54,589 nt of DNA from an uncultured Oscillospiraceae bacterium (GTDB lineage: Bacteria > Bacillota > Clostridia > Oscillospirales > Oscillospiraceae): positions 1 to 54,589 of the forward strand of contig CAJUEU010000010.1 of the NCBI GenBank assembly GCA_910585735.1, in the 5' to 3' direction. Position numbers and translations under genes: made by a program. The first letter of the stretch is position 1. Every line of letters starts with the position of its first letter. The notes below the pieces were generated by a model. The model saw nothing but the letters and a program-made list of their open reading frames with translations, was not told the DNA's origin and did not search any database. Of the stretch, positions 34,855-43,699 are shown in pieces.

Positions 34855-34882
34855 TGACATGTCATTTTTGTACATGTTTACA
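34855..34882. promoter_or_regulatory. candidate operators in the divergent PTS control region
   Basis: Two inverted repeats stand between the two promoters: TGACATGTCA (34855-34864, perfect) and TGTA-6-TACA (34869-34882). They are suited to the dimeric repressor encoded at 34079. Confidence 0.45.
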
Positions 34883-34898
34883 AATTATTTAAAATGTA

Positions 34899-34927
34899 TT
34901 TACATTTAATTTAATATGTGTTACTAT
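34899..34927 (+). promoter_or_regulatory. promoter of the PTS operon
   Basis: TTTACA (34899-34904), 17 bases, TACTAT (34922-34927), about 38 bases before the IIC start. Confidence 0.65.
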
Positions 34928-34964
34928 TCTCTCAGTTCCACAAAAAAGAAGGAGGTACATCGAT

Positions 34965-35783
34965 ATGCAACTCTGGCAAGCTCTACTGATCGGTCTCTTC
35001 GCGTATCTCGGACGCAACCAAGTTCCCTGGCTTTTCGGCACCACCGGCGGCTTTTACGCCATGGGCCGGCCCCTGGTGGCCGGCGCGGTCATCGGCCTCA
35101 TCATGGGCGATGTAAGCACCGGCGTTCTGTGCGGCGTGGCCGTGCAGGCTCTCTTCATCGGGCAGATCGTCCCCGGCGGCGCCCTCCCCAGCGACCTGAA
35201 CTTCGCCGCCTACCTGGGCATCCCCCTGGCCATGGCGGCCGGCGGCGGCTCCGACGTGGCCGTGGCCCTGGCCATGCCTTTGGGCACCCTGGGCGTGGCC
35301 CTGCACAACTTCACCATGACCTTCAACTCTGTCTTCGCTCACCGGGCTGACCGGTATGCCGCGGAAGGCGACGCCGACAAGATCCCCCTGATGAACCTGA
35401 TGGGCACCGTGGTCCACTTCATCGAGCGTGTGGGCCTTGTCACCCTGATCTGCTACTTCGGCTCCCAGTTCGCCGGCGACCTCATCGACAAGATCCCCGC
35501 CGTCATCATGAACTTCCTGGCCGTGGGCGGCAAGATGCTGCCCGCCCTGGGCTTCGCCCTGCTGCTCAAGCAGATCGTCAGCGAGAAGTGGATGATCGTC
35601 CTCTTCCTGGCCGGCTGGGTCCTGAACAAGAGCGTTTCCATGACCACCACCGCTCTGGTCATCATTGCCGCCGCTGTGGCTCTCCTGTTCGTCATGGCCA
35701 AGGGCAATGGCAGCGCCAACCAGGGCGCCGCCGTGGCCAGCAGCAATCAGACTTTGACTGAGGAGGGCGACTACGATGAGTAA
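34965..35783 (+). CDS. PTS mannose-family IIC permease
   Basis: A 272-residue membrane component of a mannose-class (Man/Sor/Aga/GAG-type) phosphotransferase system, with about seven membrane segments. The N-terminal LWQALLIGLFAYLG, and GVAVQALFIGQIVPGGALPSDLNFAAYLGI (motif spread over about 55-85), match EIIC. AGAAGGAGG precedes the ATG. It overlaps the IID gene by 8 bases. With IIB and IIA 4 kb downstream, it imports and phosphorylates a sugar; the sulfatase in the operon suggests a sulfated one. Confidence 0.9.
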   Translation: MQLWQALLIGLFAYLGRNQVPWLFGTTGGFYAMGRPLVAGAVIGLIMGDVSTGVLCGVAVQALFIGQIVPGGALPSDLNFAAYLGIPLAMAAGGGSDVAVALAMPLGTLGVALHNFTMTFNSVFAHRADRYAAEGDADKIPLMNLMGTVVHFIERVGLVTLICYFGSQFAGDLIDKIPAVIMNFLAVGGKMLPALGFALLLKQIVSEKWMIVLFLAGWVLNKSVSMTTTALVIIAAAVALLFVMAKGNGSANQGAAVASSNQTLTEEGDYDE

Positions 35784-36588
35784 GCTGACCAAACAGGACG
35801 TATCCAAGGCCGCATGGTACTGGACCTTCTTCCACCACTGCTGCCAGAACTACGAGCGTATGATGGGCCTCGCCTTCTGCTCCACCCTGGCCAAGCCCCT
35901 GAAGAAGCTGTACGGCAACGATAAGAAGGGCCTTTCCGAGGCTTTGACCCGGAACATGACCTTCTTCAACACCGAGCCCCAGCTGGGCTCCCTGATCCCC
36001 GGCATGACCCTGGCTCTCGAGGAGGCCAAGGCCAACGGCGAGCCCGTGGAGGCCGAGGTCATCAACTCCACCAAGAGCGCCCTTATGGGCCCCTTCGCCG
36101 GCATCGGCGACTCCATCCTGGTGGGTACTTACAACCCCATCCTGCTTTCCATCGGCATCGGCCTGTCGGCCAACGGCTCCCCTCTGGGCGCCATCTTCTT
36201 CTACCTCACCTGGACCATCTCTGTGGTCCTGCTGAAGTATTTCGGCTTCATCAAGGGCTACTCCATGGGTATGGACGCCGTCACCACCCTGCTCAACAGC
36301 GGGCTGAAGGATAAGATCGTCACCGCCCTGAACATCGTAGGCCTCATCGTCATCGGCGGCGTGGCTTCCACCACCGTGGCCGCCCCCATCAAGTGGTCCT
36401 TCAATGCTGGCGAGATGGTGGTCGCCATCCAGTCCTCCATCCTGGATAAGATCCTGCCCGGCCTGGTGCCCCTGGTCCTCACTCTGGTGTGCTACTGGCT
36501 CATGAGCAAGAAGAACTGGTCCGCCAATAAGATCATTCTCCTGATCCTGGGCATCGCCGCCGTCTGCGTGCCTCTGGGCATCATGTAA
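35776..36588 (+). CDS. PTS mannose-family IID component
   Basis: A 270-residue EIID protein, obligate partner of IIC in the mannose class. The start LTKQDVSKAAWYWTFF, then GPFAGIGDSILVGTYNPI near residue 110, are family signatures (the usual GPLAGIGDS). The C-terminal third has membrane segments. It starts inside the IIC stop region, indicating coupled translation. Confidence 0.9.
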   Translation: MSKLTKQDVSKAAWYWTFFHHCCQNYERMMGLAFCSTLAKPLKKLYGNDKKGLSEALTRNMTFFNTEPQLGSLIPGMTLALEEAKANGEPVEAEVINSTKSALMGPFAGIGDSILVGTYNPILLSIGIGLSANGSPLGAIFFYLTWTISVVLLKYFGFIKGYSMGMDAVTTLLNSGLKDKIVTALNIVGLIVIGGVASTTVAAPIKWSFNAGEMVVAIQSSILDKILPGLVPLVLTLVCYWLMSKKNWSANKIILLILGIAAVCVPLGIM

Positions 36589-36615
36589 GCCACTCCAGCA
36601 GAAAGGAAGTACCCT

Positions 36616-38148
36616 ATGAAGTACCGGCTTTTGTGGACCGATATGCACTCCAATCTCCACCATGAGAACTTTGATGAGCTGTCCAAGTGGTATGACCACA
36701 TCAAGACCCTCATGGATTTCTGGCCCATCGCCTATTATCCCTTCCATATGCGGAAGCATTCATCGGGACTGGGCCTGGAGGATATTCACGAAGCCGCGGT
36801 ACGTGACGCCGACTGGGAAGCCCTGCGGGCTTTCGTCAAGAAGGCAAATGAAGATGGATTCCCCATGTTTATGGGCTATGAATGGCAGGGCGCCGGCAAG
36901 GACGGAGACCACAACGTCTTCTTCCTGGACAACGACGCGCCCATGCTCCACCCCATGCGTTATGAGGAGCTGAGAGACAGCTATCGCGGCATCGCCGCGA
37001 TAGCTGTCCCCCATCATCTCGCCTATCAGCTCGGCAGCCGCGGCAAAAACTGGGCCACCCACGACGAGGCCTTCTCCCCCATCGGAGAGATCTACTCCTC
37101 CCACGGCAGCAGCGAGAACGACTACGGCAGCGTAGCCATGAACCGGCACATCCACATGGGCCCCCGCACCGGGGAGACCTGCTTTGAGCGGGGCCTGGAA
37201 GAGGGAAAGCACATCGGCATCATCGCCTCAGGAGACAACCACAGCGTTCCCGGCGTAGCCGAGCACGGCTCCATGTGCGTCCTGGCGGAAAGCGCCTCCA
37301 AGGAGGACATCTGGAAGGCTATGCTGGCCCGACGGACTTACGGCGTGAGCCACAGCCGCATTGGCGTGGACTTCACTGTCAACGGCTCCCCCATGGGCAG
37401 CGACATCGTGGCCGATAAGGCTGAGCTGGCCTTCCGCATCGAGGGCACCGACGCCATCGACCGGGTGGAGATCCTTCGGGACAACATCCCCGAGGCCACC
37501 ATCGTTCACTCCGGCTCCTGGGAGCGGAAGCCCCTGGAGGACACGGTCCGCTTCAAGTTTCAGGTCCAGTTCGGCTGGGGCCCCGACACCCGGCTCTACC
37601 CCGACATCATCTCCCGCAAGTGGGAGGGACGTCTGGAGACCGCCGGAAAGCTCCACTCGGTGGAGAAGGTGTGGAACTCCTTTGGCCAGAGCCTGAACGT
37701 GGTCTCCGACCAAACGTGCGACTTCTCCCTCACCACCTATAAATCCACCGCCACCGGCAAGTGGATGGGCCCCAGCAATGTGGTCACCGAGGGCTTCATC
37801 TTCGAGGTGGAGACCCGCCTCGATGACCCCATCCTCCTGACGGTGGACGGGGTGACCTATCCTCTGGAGCCCAAGGAGCTGCTCCGCACCTCCCGGCTCA
37901 TCCCCCTCTATGACGAGGTGAAGGCTCTCACCCGCGAGCGCTGGGGCGAGGTGGAGCACTACCGGGACGATCCCTGGTGGCACAACTGCTACAAGATCAA
38001 GATCGGCCAGGCCGCTCCCCAGGCCGCCTATGTTCTGGACCACCAGGGGACCTACCCCGTGGAGGGGGATTGCCAGTACCGTCTGCGGGTGTGGCAGCGC
38101 AACGGCCACACCGCCTGGACCTCTCCCATCTTTATCCGAAAGGGCTGA
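36616..38148 (+). CDS. DUF3604 PHP-like metal-dependent protein
   Basis: A 510-residue protein of the DUF3604/PHP-like superfamily. Metal-binding motifs appear in the usual order: DMHSNLH (9-15), GYEW near 93, VPHH near 133, EIYSSHGSSE near 157 and ASGDNH near 200. The C-terminal half (about 270-510) is beta-rich. Members often sit beside sulfatases, and their activity is not well defined. AAAGGAAG precedes the ATG. Placed between PTS and sulfatase, it probably processes the imported sulfated or phosphorylated sugar. Confidence 0.7.
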   Translation: MKYRLLWTDMHSNLHHENFDELSKWYDHIKTLMDFWPIAYYPFHMRKHSSGLGLEDIHEAAVRDADWEALRAFVKKANEDGFPMFMGYEWQGAGKDGDHNVFFLDNDAPMLHPMRYEELRDSYRGIAAIAVPHHLAYQLGSRGKNWATHDEAFSPIGEIYSSHGSSENDYGSVAMNRHIHMGPRTGETCFERGLEEGKHIGIIASGDNHSVPGVAEHGSMCVLAESASKEDIWKAMLARRTYGVSHSRIGVDFTVNGSPMGSDIVADKAELAFRIEGTDAIDRVEILRDNIPEATIVHSGSWERKPLEDTVRFKFQVQFGWGPDTRLYPDIISRKWEGRLETAGKLHSVEKVWNSFGQSLNVVSDQTCDFSLTTYKSTATGKWMGPSNVVTEGFIFEVETRLDDPILLTVDGVTYPLEPKELLRTSRLIPLYDEVKALTRERWGEVEHYRDDPWWHNCYKIKIGQAAPQAAYVLDHQGTYPVEGDCQYRLRVWQRNGHTAWTSPIFIRKG

Positions 38149-38153
38149 GAGAC

Positions 38154-39518
38154 TTGAATCTTCTGTATCTGCACACCCACGACAGCGGCCGGGTCCTCTC
38201 TCCCTTCGGAGCCAAGGTCCCCACCCCCAACCTGGAGCAGTTCTCCCGCTCGGCCCTCACCTTTCAGAACTGCTACTGCGTGGGCCCCACCTGCTCCCCC
38301 AGCCGGGCGGCTCTGCTCACCGGCCGGTACCCCCATCAAAATGGGATGCTGGGCCTGGCCCAGCGGGGCTTCTCCATCGACTACACCCAGCACCTGACCC
38401 AGTTCCTGGGCCGCAGCGGCTATCACACCGCCCTGTGCGGCATTCAGCACGAGTCGGGCTGGTACCTGGACACCCAAAAATCCCACGGGCAGGTCATCGG
38501 CTATGATGAGGAGTTGACCCTCCCCACCGAGGGCTACCCCAAGGAGGAGCTCCACCACTGGGACATGGAAAACGCCCAGATCGTGGCCCGGTGGCTCAAG
38601 GAACGGAAAGGAGGACAGCCTTTCTTCCTCTCCTACGGCATGCACTGCACCCACCGTCCCTTCCCGGTGGAGGTGGATCCCTCGGTCAATGAGAACGCTG
38701 CGGTGCCTCCCGCTCCCATCCCCAACGCTCCCGAGACCCGGCATGATTTTGCCCAGTATCTCACCAGCGCCAAGTGGGCGGATGACTGCATCGGAGTGGT
38801 GCTCAACGCTCTTCGGGAGGCTGGACTGGAGGAGGATACGGTGGTCTTCTACACCACCGATCACGGCCTGGCCAACCCCTACACCAAATGTACCCTCTTT
38901 GACAGCGGCATCGGGGTGGCTCTCATCCTTCGGGTGCCGGGGGCGAAAGGAAACGGCCAGGTCAGCGACAGCCTGGTCTCCCACCTGGATGTGTTCCCCA
39001 CCCTCTGCGACGTGCTGGGGCTTCCCAAGCCCGGCTACCTGGAGGGGGTCTCCCTCCTGCCCTGTCTGGAGGACCCCAAGGCCGAGGTACGGGAGGCGGT
39101 GTTCGCCCAGGTGAACTTCCACACCTCCTACGAGCCCATCCGCTGTATCCGAACCAAGCGGTATAAGTACATCCGCTATTTTGACGACAGCCACCTTACC
39201 ACCAACCCGTCCAACACGGACGAGTCCCCCACCAAGGCCTATTTCTCCCAACGGGGCTTTGAGGCTATGCCCAAGCCCCGGGAAGCCCTCTACGACCTGG
39301 TCTATGACACAGGAGAGCGCAGCAACCTTATCGGGGACCCGGAATACGCCGCTGTGGCGGAAGAGCTGCGCCGGCGGCTCAAGGAGGAGATGGAGCGCAC
39401 TGATGACCCTCTGCTCCACGGCCCCATTCCCGTGCGGCCAGCCTGGAAGGTGAACAAGCCGGACTGTCAGAAGGCCAGCTCCAAAGACCCCAACGATTAC
39501 GTCAGTTTAGGAGAGTGA
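38154..39518 (+). CDS. cytoplasmic type I sulfatase
   Basis: A 454-residue sulfatase of the alkaline-phosphatase superfamily. The formylglycine motif is CSPSRAALLTGR with Cys47, so an anaerobic sulfatase-maturating enzyme must exist elsewhere. LHTHDSGR at the N-terminus and TTDHG near residue 240 supply metal ligands. The TTG start at 38154, six bases after the preceding stop, matches homologues that begin MN-IYxHTHDxGR. No signal peptide, so desulfation is in the cytoplasm after PTS uptake. The substrate may be a sulfated hexosamine or host-glycan sugar; this is inferred. Confidence 0.85.
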   Translation: MNLLYLHTHDSGRVLSPFGAKVPTPNLEQFSRSALTFQNCYCVGPTCSPSRAALLTGRYPHQNGMLGLAQRGFSIDYTQHLTQFLGRSGYHTALCGIQHESGWYLDTQKSHGQVIGYDEELTLPTEGYPKEELHHWDMENAQIVARWLKERKGGQPFFLSYGMHCTHRPFPVEVDPSVNENAAVPPAPIPNAPETRHDFAQYLTSAKWADDCIGVVLNALREAGLEEDTVVFYTTDHGLANPYTKCTLFDSGIGVALILRVPGAKGNGQVSDSLVSHLDVFPTLCDVLGLPKPGYLEGVSLLPCLEDPKAEVREAVFAQVNFHTSYEPIRCIRTKRYKYIRYFDDSHLTTNPSNTDESPTKAYFSQRGFEAMPKPREALYDLVYDTGERSNLIGDPEYAAVAEELRRRLKEEMERTDDPLLHGPIPVRPAWKVNKPDCQKASSKDPNDYVSLGE

Positions 39519-39522
39519 ACCT

Positions 39523-39996
39523 ATGGAAATCGCTAACATTCGTATTGACGAGCGTCTCATCCACGGTCAGGTGGCCGCCATCTGGAGCAAGGCCCTGAAC
39601 TTGACCCGCATTATGGTCATCGACGAGGACGCGGTGAAGAATCCCACCCAGAAGTCCGTCCTCAAAATGGCCTGTCCCGCCGGCTGCAAGCTCTCCATCC
39701 TGTCGGTGGAGTCGGCCGCCGCCAATCTGGCCGCCCGAAAGTATGAGGGCGACCGCATCCTCATCATCGTCCGCTCCCCCGCCACCCTCCGGGCTCTCTA
39801 CGACGCCGGGTACCACTTTGACTCCGTCAATGTGGGCAACATGGCAAAGAAGGACAACAGCACTCAGATCGGCAAGAGCGTCTGCGTTACGCCCCAGGAT
39901 GTGGACGACTTCCGCTACCTGGACGGCAAGGGCGTTTCTTTCGGTATGCAGCGGGTCCCCACGGAGGCGTCAGAGTCCCTGATGGATAAGCTATGA
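39523..39996 (+). CDS. PTS mannose-family IIB
   Basis: A 157-residue cytoplasmic phosphocarrier. The active-site His14 lies in RIDERLIHGQV, the standard IIB(Man) motif. It receives phosphate from IIA and passes it to the sugar at IIC/IID. The start is five bases after the sulfatase stop with TAGGAGAG as ribosome site; its stop overlaps the IIA start (ATGA). Confidence 0.9.
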   Translation: MEIANIRIDERLIHGQVAAIWSKALNLTRIMVIDEDAVKNPTQKSVLKMACPAGCKLSILSVESAAANLAARKYEGDRILIIVRSPATLRALYDAGYHFDSVNVGNMAKKDNSTQIGKSVCVTPQDVDDFRYLDGKGVSFGMQRVPTEASESLMDKL

Positions 39997-40412
39997 TCGG
40001 GGTGGTACTCACCGGCCACGGCCAGTTTGCCCCCGGCCTGGCCGACAGTATGGGCCTCATCATCGGGGAACAGGAGAATTTTGCCGTGGTCCCCTTCACT
40101 CCCGAGCTGGCTCCCGAGGAGCTCTCCGCCCGGCTTCTGGATGCCGTGCGGGAGGCAGGCGGGGACGAGACCCTGATCCTCTGCGACCTGGCGGGCGGCA
40201 CCCCCTTCAACGAGACCATCAAGCTCTTACCCCAACTGGGGGAGCATGTGGAGGTCCTGGCCGGGGTCAACCTGCCCGCCCTGATGGAGGCCTGCACCGA
40301 CCGGGACGACGTTACGGTGGCCGAGCTGGCAAGCCAGCTCCAGGAGACCGGCCGGAGCTCTCTGAGCCGCTTTGTCCTTCCCTCCTTCGACGAGGACGAC
40401 CTGGACGAGTAA
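39993..40412 (+). CDS. PTS mannose-family IIA
   Basis: A 139-residue IIA(Man) protein. The phosphorylated residue is His9 in LTGHGQFA, and DLAGGTPFNE near residue 66 is the second family motif. It starts in the ATGA overlap with IIB. It is the last gene of the operon and is followed by a strong terminator. Confidence 0.9.
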   Translation: MIGVVLTGHGQFAPGLADSMGLIIGEQENFAVVPFTPELAPEELSARLLDAVREAGGDETLILCDLAGGTPFNETIKLLPQLGEHVEVLAGVNLPALMEACTDRDDVTVAELASQLQETGRSSLSRFVLPSFDEDDLDE

Positions 40413-40465
40413 GCTTTTCGCACTGTTTTTGGCGGCCTTGTCCGTCGAAAGGACTTCAACGCTCC

Positions 40466-40508
40466 AAAAGAGCGGTTGGAATCTTATGATTCCAACCGCT
40501 CTTTTTTC
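40466..40508. terminator. bidirectional intrinsic terminator
   Basis: An 18-bp perfect stem (40466-40483 with 40488-40505), loop TTAT, with T-run after and A-run before. It lies between the converging genes ending at 40412 (+) and 40553 (-). Confidence 0.9.
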
Positions 40509-40552
40509 ATACCCTTTTGTCGTTCCTTCCCGCCGGAACAGCGGGAAGCGGA

Positions 40553-42475
40553 TCAGCCGGACGGATGCGCATTGAACTTATCCGAGTATAGCTCCAGCGC
40601 CATGCGGTCAGCCAGGGCGGGCTGCACCCCGTCCCGGGTAATACTGAGTCCGGCGGCATAGCTGGCAAATTGAATGGAGGAAAGGATGTCGTGATCCTCA
40701 CTGAGATAAACAGCCAACGCGCTGATAAAGGCGTCCCCCGCGCCGGTGGTATCCACCGCCTGGAAGCCGGCTGCCGGAAAGTAGCGCCGAAGCTCCCCGT
40801 TCCGAAGATAGCAGCCCTTCTCCCCCAGAGTGATGATAACATTCCGCGTTCCGGCGGCATAGAGGATGTCGGCCTTCTCCTCGATGGACTGCGCCCCCTT
40901 TACCTGGACCTCCAGCTCCTTTTCATTGGGAACCAAGAAGGTGATCTTCTTCAGGATCTCAGGGGGGATCGCCCTCTGGGTCGTGGGCTTTACAATGGTC
41001 TGTATCCCTTTTTCGGCACAGAAGTCAATGGTGTATACCGCCGTTTCCCACGGGATCTCCGTGGAGATCAGGCAGAACCGGGCCCCTTCAAAATAGGCGG
41101 AATTGTCCTTCACCACGTTGGGCTGAAGCTCATCGTTGGCGCCGTGGGCACGCACGATGGTGCTCTCACCGTTTTCCGCCACCAGAATATATGCCTTCCC
41201 GGTGGGCTTTTCATGGATGATCCGCACTCCCGCGGTGCTGACGCCATTTTCCACCAGGCTGTTATAGAGCAGCCTGCCCTCCTGGTCGCTGCCCAGGCAG
41301 CCAATGGCGTGGACATTGCCTCCCAGCTTGGCGGCTCCCACCCCCTGGTTGGCGCCCTTGCCGCCGGGCAGGTTCAGAAGCCGTTGGGCCTGCAGGTTCT
41401 CGCCGGAGGTGGGGATATGGGTCATGTGAATGATCACGTCCATATTCATGCTGCCCACCACAACGATACGCTTCCCGGCGCTGTGCAGAGGAGGAGCCAC
41501 ACTGCCCCCCTGCCACAGCCGGGGAGAGAGCTGCCTGGACTGGTCCGGCGCTTTCGCCCCCCCCTCGATCCGCGCGATCAAAGCTTCCATGGCGGAGCAG
41601 CCCAGATCCCGGAAACGGACATCCACCATGGTCAGCTCCGGCTCAAACACATCCAGCGGCGCGCTGTGAACAGAAAGGCCGATGACCGAATAGTCCCGCG
41701 GGACCTGGAGCCCATACCGGCTCAGCGTTCGGTAGACACAGGCCGCGAGCCGGGCATCCTGGCACAGGAAAGCCGTGCCGCTACCGTAGGTAAACTGCCG
41801 GACAAAGGCCGAGGCCTCCTCCAGGCTCTCACAAAGGCAAAGGGCATTGGGCTGCTTGATGATCTCGTTGTCATAAAGGGCCTCGTTATACCCTGCCAGC
41901 AGGTCCTCCCGCAGAAAATGGGAGCGCCAGCCGATCAGTGCGATCTCCCGGTGGCCGAACTTGATCAGATGCTCGGCGGCCAGCTTGGCGGCGGCGGCAT
42001 AGTCACAGTATGCCATACAGTGTCCGGCCAGACTTTGGCGGTTGGAGGCGACGGTATAGACCAGCTTTTCCGGCGCGTCGGCAAGCATTTCCTCCAAATC
42101 AGCCTCCCGGTCCAGATAGAGGGCGATCCCGTCCGCCCCTCTGCTGAACAGGCTGCTGAGGTGCTTGTCCCTGTCCGCCTCACTTTGACAGGTGCAGAGG
42201 ATCATGCTGTAGCCCTCGGCGCTGGCGGCGGCCTGCGCCCCGGAGATAAAGTCGCTGTACTCCTTGGTTCCGCCGGGCAGCAGCAGGCCCACAAAGCCCC
42301 CAAAGGTGGAATCGTTCTGGATATACTTGCGGAAGGGCTTGAAATTATATTCCTTTACGATTCGGAGGACCTTTTCCCGGGTCTCCTCGGTGATGGAATC
42401 CGCCTTGTTGTTGATCACCTTAGAAACCGTGGCCGGAGAGACTCCCGCAATGGCGGCAATATCCCTGATGGTCAT
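40553..42475 (-). CDS. LacI-type regulator fused to a PfkB ribokinase
   Basis: A 640-residue fusion. Residues 1-50 are a LacI helix-turn-helix (TIRDIAAIAGVSPATVSKVI), about 60-325 a periplasmic-binding-protein-like effector domain, and about 336-640 a complete PfkB kinase with GGKGANQGVGAAKLGG and the catalytic DTTGAGDAF. Both halves look intact, so it may bind DNA and phosphorylate ribose (or a related sugar). ATG 42475 has GAGGGAGGG upstream; the frame opens at 42508 without a ribosome site. It follows a nucleoside/ribose operon that has its own separate ribokinase. The link of sensor and kinase suggests regulation by the reaction it catalyses; this is inference. Confidence 0.85.
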   Translation of the reverse strand: MTIRDIAAIAGVSPATVSKVINNKADSITEETREKVLRIVKEYNFKPFRKYIQNDSTFGGFVGLLLPGGTKEYSDFISGAQAAASAEGYSMILCTCQSEADRDKHLSSLFSRGADGIALYLDREADLEEMLADAPEKLVYTVASNRQSLAGHCMAYCDYAAAAKLAAEHLIKFGHREIALIGWRSHFLREDLLAGYNEALYDNEIIKQPNALCLCESLEEASAFVRQFTYGSGTAFLCQDARLAACVYRTLSRYGLQVPRDYSVIGLSVHSAPLDVFEPELTMVDVRFRDLGCSAMEALIARIEGGAKAPDQSRQLSPRLWQGGSVAPPLHSAGKRIVVVGSMNMDVIIHMTHIPTSGENLQAQRLLNLPGGKGANQGVGAAKLGGNVHAIGCLGSDQEGRLLYNSLVENGVSTAGVRIIHEKPTGKAYILVAENGESTIVRAHGANDELQPNVVKDNSAYFEGARFCLISTEIPWETAVYTIDFCAEKGIQTIVKPTTQRAIPPEILKKITFLVPNEKELEVQVKGAQSIEEKADILYAAGTRNVIITLGEKGCYLRNGELRRYFPAAGFQAVDTTGAGDAFISALAVYLSEDHDILSSIQFASYAAGLSITRDGVQPALADRMALELYSDKFNAHPSG

Positions 42476-42504
42476 GTACAGCCCTCCCTCTTTGCGTTGA
42501 TAGT

Positions 42505-42542
42505 CCAAACCACCGCAGAACAGCCATTTTGCGGTGGTTTGG
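42505..42542 (-). promoter_or_regulatory. 13-bp inverted repeat at the start site of the regulator-kinase gene
   Basis: Arms 42505-42517 and 42530-42542 pair perfectly over 13 bases around a 12-base loop. The right arm begins 5 bases past the -10, so it is at or just after the transcript start: either an operator for the LacI domain or a 5' mRNA hairpin. Confidence 0.5.
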
Positions 42543-42546
42543 TGTC

Positions 42547-42575
42547 ATTATATCACGATAAATGGTGAGAAGCAA
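42547..42575 (-). promoter_or_regulatory. promoter of the LacI-ribokinase gene
   Basis: On the minus strand TTGCTT (42575-42570), 17 bases, TATAAT (42552-42547). It lies in the gap after the nucleoside hydrolase stop, so the fusion gene can be expressed independently. Confidence 0.75.
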
Positions 42576-42587
42576 GCCCTTCCAGTG

Positions 42588-43682
42588 TCACTTTCCAGCA
42601 TTGCCCAGCTTGGCGAACAGGTCGCCGAACATGGCGTCCCGGCTCAGGCCGTAGCACAGGCGGATGGGATGCCGGGACTCGTCGTGGGCCCAGGTCATAT
42701 CATCGTTGAGGACGGGTGACGGCGCCAGGGCGCTGGTGACCCAGTTGGGGTTCATCACATAGCCCACCGTGGAGATGTCCCAGATGATCCGGGAGCGTGC
42801 CATGTGCGTGGTGGGGTACTGCTTGCACACCTCGGCGGGAATATCGTCCATACCGCCGGTGTAACCCTTCATCATACCCTTGAAGGCTTTGCTCGGCTTC
42901 AAGGCATCCAGCACGATCCGGCCCAGATAGTCCCCGATGGCGCTGCGGCCCATAAGCAGGGCCTCCATCTCGGCGGGGGTGACGGTGAGATGGTCGGCCA
43001 CCCCGGCGCAGGGCACCAGCACCAGGGGCACCCCACAGTTGAAAAGGTGCTGGGCGGCGGGCACATCCTGCATCAGGTTGAACTCCACACCGTTCTTAAA
43101 ATAGGGCGGCTGGCCGCCCAGCCAAACCACCGTGATCTTCTCGGCGATGGCGGGCTCCATCATGAGGGCGGATGCCACGTTGGTGATGGCTCCAATGGCC
43201 AGGACGTAGAGCCGCTTTCCCTCGGGCCGGGCCATGGCCCGGCGGACCAGGTCCCGGGCGGCCTCGCTCTCCACGGGCTTGCGGCCGGGGTCGTCCTCAA
43301 TATAGGCGGTGGAGCCCCGGAACACCTTCCCCTCGGGGGACTCCCCCAGCAGAGAAAACAGGTGCAGGATCTCCTGATAGCTCAGCTCCATGCCCTCGGC
43401 GGGGGTGTCGGCAAAGTGGATACCCTCTCCCAACATCTTGCGGGTCAGACGGGGCGGCTTCTGTCCCGGCGGGACCAGCATTTTGCCGATGGCCTGGGAG
43501 CAGAAGGGGGCGGCGTAGACCGCCTCCACGTTGACCCGCTCCGGGGAGCGGAGGGCCCAGGCGATGGCAAACTGGTCATCCACTTCGTTGTAGGCGTCGG
43601 TGTCGATGACAACGTCCACGATCTCCTCGGTGGGAAATTGAAGGGCGTCGGCGAGCTTCTGATGGTCGATTTGATAAGCCAT
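42588..43682 (-). CDS. nucleoside hydrolase (inosine-uridine-preferring family)
   Basis: A 364-residue N-ribohydrolase that would release ribose and base from nucleosides. The N-terminal calcium motif is VVIDTDAYNEVDDQFA, a variant of the classical DTDPGxDDA, and IGAITNVASAL near residue 180 is the second conserved block. GAGGAGGAA precedes ATG 43682. It ends the operon of importer plus ribokinase, giving a complete route from nucleoside uptake to ribose 5-phosphate. Confidence 0.85.
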   Translation of the reverse strand: MAYQIDHQKLADALQFPTEEIVDVVIDTDAYNEVDDQFAIAWALRSPERVNVEAVYAAPFCSQAIGKMLVPPGQKPPRLTRKMLGEGIHFADTPAEGMELSYQEILHLFSLLGESPEGKVFRGSTAYIEDDPGRKPVESEAARDLVRRAMARPEGKRLYVLAIGAITNVASALMMEPAIAEKITVVWLGGQPPYFKNGVEFNLMQDVPAAQHLFNCGVPLVLVPCAGVADHLTVTPAEMEALLMGRSAIGDYLGRIVLDALKPSKAFKGMMKGYTGGMDDIPAEVCKQYPTTHMARSRIIWDISTVGYVMNPNWVTSALAPSPVLNDDMTWAHDESRHPIRLCYGLSRDAMFGDLFAKLGNAGK

Positions 43683-43699
43683 GACGATTCCTCCTCTGA

